DNA of 64,000 bases from Planosporangium flavigriseum (GTDB lineage Bacteria; Actinomycetota; Actinomycetes; Mycobacteriales; Micromonosporaceae). The notes below the pieces were generated by a model. That model saw only the letters and a list, made by a program, of their open reading frames with translations. It made no database searches and was not told the DNA's origin. Both the position numbers and the translations under genes were made by a program. Where the stretch lies: NCBI RefSeq assembly GCF_011947225.1, contig NZ_JAATVW010000007.1, positions 62,001 through 126,000 of the forward strand, in the 5' to 3' direction. This document shows positions 33,431-41,619 of this stretch, one piece after another (the stretch's first letter is position 1; each line of letters begins with the position of its first letter).

Positions 33431-33468
33431 TGGACAGTTGGACCGGTCATCGCCGGTCCAACTGTCCA
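33431..33468. terminator. 16-bp palindrome closing the suf operon
   Basis: TGGACAGTTGGACCGG and its exact complement enclose a 6-nt loop, starting 14 nt after the sufT stop. GATCG and AGATCG flank the arms. It should terminate the suf transcript. It belongs to the GATC-palindrome family, though here the flanking genes are co-directional. Confidence 0.8.
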
Positions 33469-33486
33469 AGATCGTATGGTTAACCA

Positions 33487-34119
33487 GTGGTGAGTAGGCC
33501 GGCGGCGGGTGGTGGGCGCTGGGTCGAGGTAGACCCCGAGCGCCTCGGCCGCTGGCTTTCCGGCTTCGTCGAGCGCCACGGTGATGTCGAGGCACGCCCG
33601 CTGCCCGACGGTCTGGAGCTTGCGGCGGCCGACGGTGAGGTGGCCGAGTGCCGCCTGCTCGTCGGCGCCGCTTTCGACCTTCCCGGCCTGGTGGCCGAGG
33701 CGCTGCGACCGCGCCGGCTCGGGCTGCTGCTGGTACGCCGCGGCGGGTTCGGCGTCGGCATCGCCGAGGGGCCCGAACTCATCGGGTCCAAGGTCGGCAG
33801 CCGGTACGTGCAGAGCCGTACCGCTGCCGGCGGCTGGTCCCAGCAGCGCTTCGCCCGCCGGCGGGACAACCAGGCGCGCGCGGCGGCCGGCGAGACCGCG
33901 GACACCGTCCTGCGCCTGCTGGCCCCGGAAGCGAAGGCCCTGGACGCGCTGGTGACCGGAGGAGACCGGCGGCTGGTCGATGACGTGCTCGCCGATCCGC
34001 GCCTCGCGGCGCTGCGCGAGCTTCGGGTCGACCGCTTTCTCGACGTACCAGACCCGAAGCTCGCCGTGCTCAAGGCCGCCGTCACAGCCGCTCGGAAGGT
34101 CCGGATACGGCTGCCCTGA
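33487..34119 (+). CDS. acVLRF1-family peptidyl-tRNA hydrolase
   Basis: The 210-aa protein resembles the actinobacterial Vms1-like release factor (acVLRF1) family, related to eukaryotic Vms1/ANKZF1 and eRF1, which cleaves stalled peptidyl-tRNA. The conserved block GSKVGSRYVQSRTAAGG followed by SQQRFARRRDNQ (about 98-126) contains the Gln-rich catalytic-loop region of the family. A TATGGT box ends 6 nt before the GTG (a second GTG follows at once), so the mRNA is probably leaderless. It stands alone. The family assignment is by remembered similarity, and no biochemical role is shown here. Confidence 0.75.
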   Translation: MVSRPAAGGGRWVEVDPERLGRWLSGFVERHGDVEARPLPDGLELAAADGEVAECRLLVGAAFDLPGLVAEALRPRRLGLLLVRRGGFGVGIAEGPELIGSKVGSRYVQSRTAAGGWSQQRFARRRDNQARAAAGETADTVLRLLAPEAKALDALVTGGDRRLVDDVLADPRLAALRELRVDRFLDVPDPKLAVLKAAVTAARKVRIRLP

Positions 34120-34125
34120 CGGCTG

Positions 34126-35055
34126 CTACACCCCGTTGCCGAACGTGTCGCAGGACCGCGGATCGCCGGTCTCGTACCCCTTGCTGAACCACTGCTGGCG
34201 CTGTGCCGACGAGCCGTGCGTGAACTTGTGCTCGTCGACGGCGCCGCCCATCTTCTTCTGGATCGCGTCGTCGCCCACCGCGGCGGCCGCCGTCAGAGCC
34301 TCCTGGACGTCCTGCTGGGTGATGCTCTTGAACAGCGCCTGACCCTTCGCGCTCTTGGTCTCGGTGGCGTGGTTGGTCCACACCCCGGCGTAACAGTCGG
34401 CCTGCAACTCCAGCATCACCGAGTACTGGTTGGCGTTGCTCGGGTCGCGCTGTTGCGCGCGGCGCATCTGCGCCTCGGTGCCGAGCAGGTCCTGAATGTG
34501 GTGTCCGTACTCGTGGGCCAGCACGTACGGCTGCGCGAACTCGCCCTTCGCGCCGAACCGGCTCGCCAGTTCCTGGTAGAAGTCCAGGTCGATGTACACA
34601 TGGTCGTCGGCGGGGCAGTAGAACGGCCCGACACCGGAGTCGGCCTGCCCGCAGCCGGTGTTGACGCCGCCGGAGAAGAACCTGGTCGGAGCCTGGCTGT
34701 AGGCCTTGCCGAAGATCTGGGGCAGCGCGCTCTGCCAGTAGGACTGGATCGAGTTGACGTAGAGCAGGTTGCGGCAGTCGGCGTCCTTGAACCGGTCGGG
34801 GTTGCTCGCCGCGCACTTCTGTTCGAGCTGCGTGTTGTTGCCCTGATCGTTCCCGTCGCCGCCGCCCAGCATGCTGCGGCCGAACGTCCCGCCACCGACC
34901 ACCAGGCCGATCACGACCACGACGAGTGTGATGATCGTGCCGATCCCGCCGCCGATCGGGATCGGTATGCCGCCGAATCCGCCCCCGCCACGACCGGCTC
35001 CGCGCGCGTCCTCGACCTGGCTGGTATCCAGATCTGCGTTCTCGTTGAGTTCCAT
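34126..35055 (-). CDS. Membrane-anchored neutral zinc metallopeptidase (YpfJ/KPN_02809 family)
   Basis: The 309-aa protein has a short Asp/Glu-rich and Gly-rich N-terminus, a membrane helix at about residues 38-58 (GTIITLVVVVIGLVVGG) and an extracytoplasmic domain. That domain carries the zincin motif HEYGHH near 182 and a downstream acidic ligand candidate in LELQADCYAGVW near 214. Cys residues (KCAAS, DCRNL, GCGQ, FYCPA, SCDTF) could form disulfides outside the cell. Substrates are unknown. It converges on the acVLRF1 gene with only 6 nt between stops. Confidence 0.9.
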   Translation of the reverse strand: MELNENADLDTSQVEDARGAGRGGGGFGGIPIPIGGGIGTIITLVVVVIGLVVGGGTFGRSMLGGGDGNDQGNNTQLEQKCAASNPDRFKDADCRNLLYVNSIQSYWQSALPQIFGKAYSQAPTRFFSGGVNTGCGQADSGVGPFYCPADDHVYIDLDFYQELASRFGAKGEFAQPYVLAHEYGHHIQDLLGTEAQMRRAQQRDPSNANQYSVMLELQADCYAGVWTNHATETKSAKGQALFKSITQQDVQEALTAAAAVGDDAIQKKMGGAVDEHKFTHGSSAQRQQWFSKGYETGDPRSCDTFGNGV

Positions 35056-35190
35056 CTCGACCCCGATCGCCGACTCAAGCTCACGTCATCAAACCACTGC
35101 CCCCGCTGCGCACCTCAGGGTCCGCGCGCACCGTGAGTACCCGGTGGCCGCGATCGATAATCGTGTCGCTGATCGGCGCGGGGGAGTAGG

Positions 35191-35196
35191 TACAAT
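35191..35196 (+). promoter_or_regulatory. -10 box TACAAT upstream of the ABC-F gene
   Basis: TACAAT is a near-consensus -10 and would give a leader of about 105 nt before the ABC-F start. No clear -35 is seen. The leader holds no obvious attenuator hairpin. A 16-codon frame overlapping the box is unlikely to be transcribed from it. Confidence 0.45.
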
Positions 35197-35310
35197 GGGT
35201 CGGTGCTCGCCTGCAGAGACTGACCTGCTCCACGCCGACCGCTGACGCGGCCGGCGTTTCCGCGTGCCCCCCTGGTCAGTGCCGATCCCAAGAGAGCGAG
35301 CTTTCCCCGC

Positions 35311-36921
35311 ATGATTACCGCTACCGCCCTGGAACTGCGCGCCGGCTCCCGGATTCTGCTGGCGGATGCCACCCTACGCATCCAGCCGGGCGACCGGATC
35401 GGTCTCGTCGGCCGCAACGGCGCGGGTAAGACTACGACGCTCAAGGTTCTCGCCGGTGAGGGGCAGCCGTACAGCGGCTCGGTCGACACCCGCGGACCCG
35501 TCGGATATCTGCCGCAGGATCCCCGTACCGGGGATCTCACCATGTCCGCCCGTGACCGGGTGCTGTCCGCCCGCGGGCTGGACACGCTGATGTCGGAGAT
35601 GCACAAGATCGAGGTCGAGCTGGCCGGTTCGCCGCCACAGCGCGACGCGCTGCTGCGCCGGTACGGCACGCTCGAAGACCAGTTCGCCGGGCTGGGTGGC
35701 TACGCCGCCGAGGCCGAGGCTGCCCGGATCTGCGCCAACCTCGGGCTGCCCGACCGGGTCCTCGAACAGTCGCTGGGCACGCTCTCCGGTGGTCAGCGCC
35801 GCCGCATCGAGTTGGCCCGGATCCTCTTCCGCGACGCGAGCGAGACCGGCGGCGGCATCCTGCTCCTCGACGAGCCGACCAACCACCTCGACGCCGACTC
35901 GATCAACTGGCTGCGTGCCTTCCTCGCTGGCCACAAGGGTGGCCTGGTTGTCATCAGCCACGACGTCAACCTGCTCGACGCCGTCGTCAACAAGGTCTGG
36001 TACCTCGACGCCAACCGGTCCACGATCGACGCGTACAACCTGGGCTGGAAGGCGTACCTGGAGGCGCGCGAGACCGATGAGCGGCGCCGCCGCCGCGAGC
36101 GGGCCAATGCCGAGAAGAAGGCCGGCGCGCTGCTGGCACAGGCCGACAAGATGCGGGCCAAGGCGACGAAGGCGACCGCCGCGCAGAACATGGCCAAGCG
36201 CGCCGAGAAGCTGCTGTCGGGTCTGGAGGAGGAGCGGGTCTCGGACAAGGTGGCGAAGGTCCGCTTCCCGGCCCCGGCGCCCTGTGGCAAGACCCCGTTG
36301 ACCGCCCAGGGGTTGTCCAAGAGCTACGGTTCGCTGGAGATCTTCCTCGACGTGGACGTGGCGGTCGACCGCGGTTCACGGGTGGCGATCCTCGGGCTCA
36401 ACGGGGCGGGCAAGACGACGCTGCTGCGGATGCTCGGCGGTTACCTGCAGCCCGACACCGGCGAGGTGATCCACGGCCACGGCCTGCGGATCGGGTACTA
36501 CGCGCAGGAGCACGAGACGCTCGACGTCGACCGGACGATCCTCGAACACATGCGATCCGCCGCGTCCGACCAGAACGACACCGAGCTTCGAAAGATCCTC
36601 GGTGCCTTCCTGTTCAGCGGCGACGACGTGAACAAACCGGCCGGTGTGCTCTCCGGTGGTGAGAAGACCCGGCTGGCCCTGGCCACGCTCGTCTGTTCCG
36701 GCGCGAACGTGCTGCTGCTCGACGAGCCGACCAACAACCTCGACCCGGTCAGTCGCGAGCAGGTACTCGACGCGATCGCCCGCTACCCGGGGGCGATCGT
36801 GCTGGTGACCCACGACCCCGGCGCGGTCACCGCGCTCAAGCCCGACCGGGCGATCCTGCTGCCCGACGGTGTCGAGGACGCGTGGAGCGACGACCTGCTG
36901 GAGCTGGTGGAGCTCGCGTAG
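35311..36921 (+). CDS. ABC-F family ATPase (ribosome-associated)
   Basis: The 536-aa protein has two ABC domains and no membrane helices, so it is an ABC-F translation factor rather than a transporter. Walker A motifs are GRNGAGKTT near 37 and GLNGAGKTT near 364. Signatures are LSGGQRRRIELA and LSGGEKTRLALA. A charged inter-domain linker (DERRRRRERANAEKKAGAL, about 250-270) would enter the ribosomal E site. It resembles Rv1473-type proteins, sometimes annotated as macrolide resistance. Whether it protects against an antibiotic or acts in housekeeping translation cannot be told from sequence. Confidence 0.92.
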   Translation: MITATALELRAGSRILLADATLRIQPGDRIGLVGRNGAGKTTTLKVLAGEGQPYSGSVDTRGPVGYLPQDPRTGDLTMSARDRVLSARGLDTLMSEMHKIEVELAGSPPQRDALLRRYGTLEDQFAGLGGYAAEAEAARICANLGLPDRVLEQSLGTLSGGQRRRIELARILFRDASETGGGILLLDEPTNHLDADSINWLRAFLAGHKGGLVVISHDVNLLDAVVNKVWYLDANRSTIDAYNLGWKAYLEARETDERRRRRERANAEKKAGALLAQADKMRAKATKATAAQNMAKRAEKLLSGLEEERVSDKVAKVRFPAPAPCGKTPLTAQGLSKSYGSLEIFLDVDVAVDRGSRVAILGLNGAGKTTLLRMLGGYLQPDTGEVIHGHGLRIGYYAQEHETLDVDRTILEHMRSAASDQNDTELRKILGAFLFSGDDVNKPAGVLSGGEKTRLALATLVCSGANVLLLDEPTNNLDPVSREQVLDAIARYPGAIVLVTHDPGAVTALKPDRAILLPDGVEDAWSDDLLELVELA

Positions 36922-36945
36922 GGCTTTCTGCTGAGGAGGGGCCGG

Positions 36946-38313
36946 TTACCAGGGCGTCGCCAGTACCGCCTCCACGACGATCGCGGCGACCGCGCCGAGG
37001 GCGGTCAACAGCAGCGGGGTGGGCACCGGCGGCCCGGCCTGCCGCTGCGGTGCCACGGCCGCGACGGTCAGCCACGGAAAGAACGGCAGCCAGGCATGCT
37101 CCACGCCGCCACGCGCCAGCCCGGCGAGTACCGAGAAGACAATGGCCGTGCCGGCGCCGACCAGGAACGGCCAGGCGGGCGTGTTGCGTACCTTGCGCAG
37201 GCTGGCGAACAGCGGCGGCCCGACCGCGAGCAGCAGCGCCACCAGGCTGATGCCGCTCCACCAGGCCACTGACCGGTACGGCACGATCCGGCTGGTCCAG
37301 TCGGCGTGCGCCGCCCCGAGCCCGTTGGCCCACGAGAAGCCGACCAGGTCCGAGACGGCGAGCACCGGGATCAACGCGCCGATGCCGCTGGCGAGGTTGA
37401 GGAACGGGCGCCGCCGGGCGAAGTAGAGCAGGATGAGGGCAAGGCCCAACCAGGGCACCGAGTACGAGAACAGCGCCGCGATCCCGGCCAGTAAACCGGC
37501 GATCCCGGCCCACCTGGCCGCCCGCCAGCCGGTGCGCTCCCGGTCGCTCGCGCGTACGCCCGCGGCGATCATCGCGGCACCGAGCATGGCGACGATCGCG
37601 TCGAGGCTCACCGCGGTCCACACCGCGTACGGCGCCAACGCCAGCACCGGCAGGTAGCGGCGGGCCGCCGTCTCACCACAGGTGCCGCGCACCGCGGTGA
37701 GCACGAGCGGCACCACGAGCGCGCCGAGCGCGGTGATGAGCAGCCCGAGCACGACCTCGTCGCGGATGCCGACCCGGTGCAGCGCCCACAGCAGCAGCAC
37801 CGGACCTGGCGGGTGTCCGCGCGCGGCGACCGAGAGCTGGCCGGCGTGCTCGGTGAAGTGCTGTACAAAGTGGACGGGATCGTCGCCGACCGCGGCGAGA
37901 TCGGCCGAGTACTCCTCGGGTGAGCTCAGCGCCCGGGTCAGCCCGGACACCCCGTCGACCAGTGCCAAGGCCAGTGCCCAGCTCAACGCGGCAACGTATG
38001 ACCACGCGAGCAGGACCGACCACCGCACCCGGTCGAGCCAGCCGCGCGCGCTGACCAGGATGACCACGGCCGCGACGGCCGGGGCGAGGAGGCTCGGCGG
38101 CCCGATCTGGAAGCGGTACCAGCCGAGAAACGGTGCGCTGGCGGTGCCCAATTGCGCACCCGCGCGTACCGCGAGAGCCGTGATCGCGAGGCCGATGAGG
38201 GTGAGGACGCCCCACCCGATGGCGTCCCGCCATTCCCGATGAGCCTGCCCATCGAGGTCCCGTAGCTGGTCGGGCGGGTCGGTGGCGGTGCCAACGCCCG
38301 CATTGCTCGTCAC
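36946..38313 (-). CDS. Polytopic membrane protein, possibly GT-C-like glycosyltransferase
   Basis: The 455-aa protein has roughly ten to twelve hydrophobic helices. The first large extracytoplasmic loop (about residues 130-195) contains acidic and His residues (SPEEYSADLAAVGDDPVHFVQHFTEH and ARGHPPGP), reminiscent of GT-C/mannosyltransferase-like proteins, but I see no decisive motif. The start VTSNAGVG at 38313 is chosen because TAGCGT lies 8 nt upstream (leaderless). An open frame continues to 38421 without support. It converges with the ABC-F gene and diverges from the HTH gene. Confidence 0.75.
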   Translation of the reverse strand: MTSNAGVGTATDPPDQLRDLDGQAHREWRDAIGWGVLTLIGLAITALAVRAGAQLGTASAPFLGWYRFQIGPPSLLAPAVAAVVILVSARGWLDRVRWSVLLAWSYVAALSWALALALVDGVSGLTRALSSPEEYSADLAAVGDDPVHFVQHFTEHAGQLSVAARGHPPGPVLLLWALHRVGIRDEVVLGLLITALGALVVPLVLTAVRGTCGETAARRYLPVLALAPYAVWTAVSLDAIVAMLGAAMIAAGVRASDRERTGWRAARWAGIAGLLAGIAALFSYSVPWLGLALILLYFARRRPFLNLASGIGALIPVLAVSDLVGFSWANGLGAAHADWTSRIVPYRSVAWWSGISLVALLLAVGPPLFASLRKVRNTPAWPFLVGAGTAIVFSVLAGLARGGVEHAWLPFFPWLTVAAVAPQRQAGPPVPTPLLLTALGAVAAIVVEAVLATPW

Positions 38314-38394
38314 GGGGCACCACGCTATCGGTACGGGACAGGGGTGCGCGTCTCGGTTGGCGCAAGGTCTATATCTGGCGCATGATCGCGTGAG

Positions 38395-38416
38395 GCGGTC
38401 TAATAGGTGAGACCGC
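38395..38416 (+). promoter_or_regulatory. Inverted repeat over the -10 of the HTH gene
   Basis: GCGGTCT-N8-AGACCGC is a perfect 7-bp inverted repeat whose centre contains TAATAG, a plausible -10 about 45 nt upstream of the HTH start codon. It looks like an operator; autoregulation by the small HTH protein is one possibility. Confidence 0.45.
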
Positions 38417-38450
38417 ACCAACCGCTCAGTCTGGGACGTGAGGAATCAAC

Positions 38451-38681
38451 ATGGCAGCCACCGCCACCACCACCACCAGCACCGAGAAGGGTCGCCGGAT
38501 CGTCGGAGCCGAACGCCAGACGCTCGCCAAGGATCTCGTGAAGCGTTACACCAGCGGTGAGAGTATCCGGGCGTTGGCCTCGTCGACCGGCCGCTCGTAC
38601 GGCTTCGTGCACCGTGTTCTGACGGAGTCCGGAGTCCAGCTGCGCCAGCGCGGCGGAGCACGCCGGCGGAAGAAGGCGTGA
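38451..38681 (+). CDS. Small helix-turn-helix protein
   Basis: This 76-aa basic protein is mostly one HTH: a Thr-rich N-terminus, then ERQTLAKDLVKRYTSGESIR and LASSTGRSYGFVHRVLTESG (about 21-61), and a basic tail GGARRRKKA. It resembles the small regulator found beside the ABC-F gene in mycobacteria (Rv1473A, from memory). GAGGA precedes the ATG. Its stop overlaps the enoyl-CoA hydratase GTG. Target genes are unknown; the palindrome at its own promoter is a candidate site. Confidence 0.85.
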   Translation: MAATATTTTSTEKGRRIVGAERQTLAKDLVKRYTSGESIRALASSTGRSYGFVHRVLTESGVQLRQRGGARRRKKA

Positions 38682-39553
38682 CCGGGCAAGAGAACGGCCA
38701 GCCGGCCCCGTCCGTCGGGGTTCGACTGGATCGGGAGGGGCCGGTTGCAACGGTGACGTTGTGCCGGCCCGACGTCCTCAACGCGCAGACACCCGCTATG
38801 TGGGCGGCTCTCCGTGATTTCGCGCGAGAGCTGCCGGGCGACGTACGCGTCGTGGTGGTGCGCGGTGAGGGAAGGGCATTCTCTGCAGGTCTCGATCTGT
38901 CCGTGGCCGGAGCGCTTGCGTCAGGTGGCGAGGCAGCGGGGGGCTCGGCCGCGGATGAACGGGGAACTGCTGACCGTGTCACGGGCGCAGGCGATTCGTC
39001 GGCGCCCAGCGGCACCTTCGTGGAGCTCGTGTCGCTCCCCCCGGAGCAGGCGCAGGATCGCATCGCGCTGTTCCAGGAAGGGTTCTCCTGGCTTCGCCGG
39101 CCCGATCTGATCACGATCGCGGCCGTGCAGGGGCACGCGATCGGAGCCGGCTTCCAACTCGCGCTGGCCTGCGACTTCCGGGTCGTCACCGACGACGCCA
39201 CGTTCACGATGGCGGAGGTCAGCCTCGGGCTCGTACCGGACCTGACCGGTACGAAACGCCTGGTCGAGTTGGTCGGATACGCCCGTGCGCTGGAGATCTG
39301 CGTGACCGGCCGCCGGGTGCCGGCGGCTGAGGCCGAGCGCATAGGGCTGGCCAATCTGGTCGTCGGGCGCGCGGACCTGGACGCGGCGGTGGCCGATCTG
39401 ACCGCCGCTGTCCTGTCGGCTCCGCGCGACGCCGTCGTCGAGATCAAGGCGCTGATCGCCGGGGCCGCCTGGCGCGGCTACGCCGAGCAGGAGGAGGCCG
39501 AGCGGGCGGCTCAGATCCGCCGGCTGCGCGACCTCGCTGGCGTCGGCGAGTAA
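38678..39553 (+). CDS. Enoyl-CoA hydratase/isomerase family protein
   Basis: The 291-aa crotonase-fold protein has the oxyanion-hole segments (GEGRAFSAGLDLSVAG near 65 and GHAIGAGFQLALACDFRV near 150). Of the two catalytic Glu residues of classical hydratases, the first is replaced by Gln (FQLA where CELA is usual) and the second is kept (MAEVSLG). A low-complexity insertion of about 30 residues (ALASGGEAAGGSAADERG and onward) sits after the first loop. The GTG start overlaps the HTH stop, so it is coupled to a regulator. Substrate unknown; it may not be a hydratase. Confidence 0.85.
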   Translation: MTGQENGQPAPSVGVRLDREGPVATVTLCRPDVLNAQTPAMWAALRDFARELPGDVRVVVVRGEGRAFSAGLDLSVAGALASGGEAAGGSAADERGTADRVTGAGDSSAPSGTFVELVSLPPEQAQDRIALFQEGFSWLRRPDLITIAAVQGHAIGAGFQLALACDFRVVTDDATFTMAEVSLGLVPDLTGTKRLVELVGYARALEICVTGRRVPAAEAERIGLANLVVGRADLDAAVADLTAAVLSAPRDAVVEIKALIAGAAWRGYAEQEEAERAAQIRRLRDLAGVGE

Positions 39554-39672
39554 GCCGGCACGTCCGGCGGCGAGTAACCTGCCCAAGGAAACTTGGGAAG
39601 AAAGCGCTCGCATCTACCGTTGTCGTATCCGTCCGCGACACTGGCGTGCGGACGTGACGCGGAGGTGTGTCG

Positions 39673-41619
39673 GTGGGCCCTATGGGTGGCATGGGCGGCT
39701 GGGAGATGCTGCGCTCGATGCGGCGCGAGGGAGACCTCTCCGGCCGCAAGATCGGGCGCGAGACCGCCCGGCGGGTGTTCGCATTCGCCCGGCCCTACCG
39801 GCGCGACATCATCGTGTTCCTGTTCGCCGTCGTCCTCGCCGCCGGTATCGGGGTCGCCACGCCGGTGCTCGCCGGCCGGGTGGTCAACCTGATCAATAAG
39901 GGTGGCAGCGAGGCGACGCGGGCGATCGTGCTGACGGCGCTGCTCATCGCGGGGCTGGCCGTCGCCGACGCGCTGCTGTCGCTCGCCCAGCGGTGGTACT
40001 CCGCCCGCATCGGCGAAGGAATCATCCTCGACCTGCGCAGACAGGTCTACGACCACGTGCAGCGCATGCCGCTGCAGTTCTTCACCCGTACCCAGACCGG
40101 GGCGCTGGTGAGCCGGCTCAACAACGACGTGCTGGGCGCGCAGCGGGCATTCACGTCGACGCTGTCCGGCGTCGTCAGCAACGTCATCCAGTTGGCGCTC
40201 ACCGCCGCGGTCATGTTCACGCTCTCCTGGCAGATCACCGCGCTGTCGCTGGTCATGTTGCCGATGTTCATCCTGCCGGCCCGGCGCGTCGGCCGGCGGC
40301 TGGCCGACATCACCCGAGAGTCCTACCAGCTCGACGCGAAGATGAACGCAACGATGACCGAGCGCTTCGGCGTGGCCGGCGCGCTCCTGGTCAAGCTGTT
40401 CGGCCGGCCGGACGTCGAGGCGAAACGCTTCGGCGAGCGGGCCGAGCGGGTACGTGACATCGGCATCCAGTCGGCGATGTACAGCCGCACCTTCTTCGTG
40501 GCCATGCTGCTGGTCGCCGCGCTCGCCCAGGCGCTCACGTACGGCCTCGGCGGCTGGTACGCGGTGCGTGGGGCGCTTGCCGCAGGCACCGTCGTGAGTC
40601 TCGCGCTGCTGCTCACCCGGCTCTACGGCCCGTTGACCGCGCTCTCCAACGTGCGCGTCGACGTGATGAGCGCGCTGGTGTCGTTCGAGCGCGTCTTCGA
40701 GGTGCTCGACCTCGAACCGGCGATCTCCGAGTCCCCGGACGCCCGCCCGATCCCGCGCGGCGCCGGCCGGGTCGAGTTCCGTGACGTGTCCTTCCGGTAC
40801 CCGAGCGCGTCGGACGTCTCGCTGGCCTCCCTCGAGGATGTCGCGGCCCTCGACCGCACCGTGAGCGAGCCGGTGCTGCGCCAGGTCTCGTTCACCGTGC
40901 AGACGGGCCAGATGGTGGCGCTGGTCGGGCCGTCCGGGGCGGGCAAGTCCACGACCGCGATGCTGCTGCCGCGGGTGTACGACGTGACCGCCGGGAGCGT
41001 GCTGGTGGGCGGCGTCGACGTACGGGACGCGACGCTGTCGTCGCTGCGTGACACGATCGGGGTCGTCACCCAGGACTCGCACCTGTTCCACGAGACGATC
41101 GCGGAGAACCTCCGGTACGCGCGGCCGGACGCGACCGACGCGGAGCTGTGGACCGCGCTGGACCGGGCGCAGGTCGGCCACCTGATCCGCGAGCTGCCCG
41201 ACGGGCTCGACACCGTGGTGGGGGAGCGGGGCTACCGGTTCTCCGGCGGCGAGAAGCAGCGCATCGCGATCGCCCGGCTGCTGCTCAAGGCCCCCTCGGT
41301 CGTGATCCTCGACGAGGCGACGGCGCACCTGGACTCGGAGTCCGAAGCGGCGGTGCAGCGGGCCCTCACCGAGGCGCTCACCGGCCGCACCGCTCTCGTC
41401 ATCGCGCACCGGCTGTCGACCGTCCGCGAGGCCGACCAGATCCTGGTGATGGACAAGGGCCGGATCGTCGAGCGGGGTACCCACGACGAGCTGGTCGCCG
41501 CCGGTGGGCTGTACGCCGAGCTGTACCGGACCCAGTTCGCGGTGGCCGACTCGCCCCGGCCGTTCACCGAGGTGGAGACGATCGCGACCATGTCAGGACC
41601 CGAGCCGGTCGGTCAGTAG
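39673..41619 (+). CDS. ABC exporter, fused permease-ATPase
   Basis: The 648-aa protein is a half-transporter of the multidrug/lipid exporter type, with six membrane helices in residues about 40-330 and a C-terminal ATPase with Walker A GPSGAGKST near 422, FSGGEKQRIAIARLL near 525 and Walker B VVILDEATAHLD. It would act as a homodimer. A short Met/Gly-rich N-terminus precedes the first helix. GTG 39673 has GGAGG 7 nt upstream; GTG 39667 is too close to that site. Substrate unknown. The stop region overlaps the convergent SDR gene by 7 nt. Confidence 0.92.
   Translation: MGPMGGMGGWEMLRSMRREGDLSGRKIGRETARRVFAFARPYRRDIIVFLFAVVLAAGIGVATPVLAGRVVNLINKGGSEATRAIVLTALLIAGLAVADALLSLAQRWYSARIGEGIILDLRRQVYDHVQRMPLQFFTRTQTGALVSRLNNDVLGAQRAFTSTLSGVVSNVIQLALTAAVMFTLSWQITALSLVMLPMFILPARRVGRRLADITRESYQLDAKMNATMTERFGVAGALLVKLFGRPDVEAKRFGERAERVRDIGIQSAMYSRTFFVAMLLVAALAQALTYGLGGWYAVRGALAAGTVVSLALLLTRLYGPLTALSNVRVDVMSALVSFERVFEVLDLEPAISESPDARPIPRGAGRVEFRDVSFRYPSASDVSLASLEDVAALDRTVSEPVLRQVSFTVQTGQMVALVGPSGAGKSTTAMLLPRVYDVTAGSVLVGGVDVRDATLSSLRDTIGVVTQDSHLFHETIAENLRYARPDATDAELWTALDRAQVGHLIRELPDGLDTVVGERGYRFSGGEKQRIAIARLLLKAPSVVILDEATAHLDSESEAAVQRALTEALTGRTALVIAHRLSTVREADQILVMDKGRIVERGTHDELVAAGGLYAELYRTQFAVADSPRPFTEVETIATMSGPEPVGQ

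Noticed and set aside
35195-35245. 16-codon frame upstream of the ABC-F gene as a regulatory leader peptide
   Set aside because: Its ATG overlaps the TACAAT -10 box, so it would not be in the transcript made from that promoter, and no attenuator hairpin pair is visible.
39612-39642. Second RecA-NDp-like promoter (TTGTCG) before the ABC exporter
   Set aside because: At the required spacing the -10 would be GACACT, which lacks the TA start; the match is too weak to claim.
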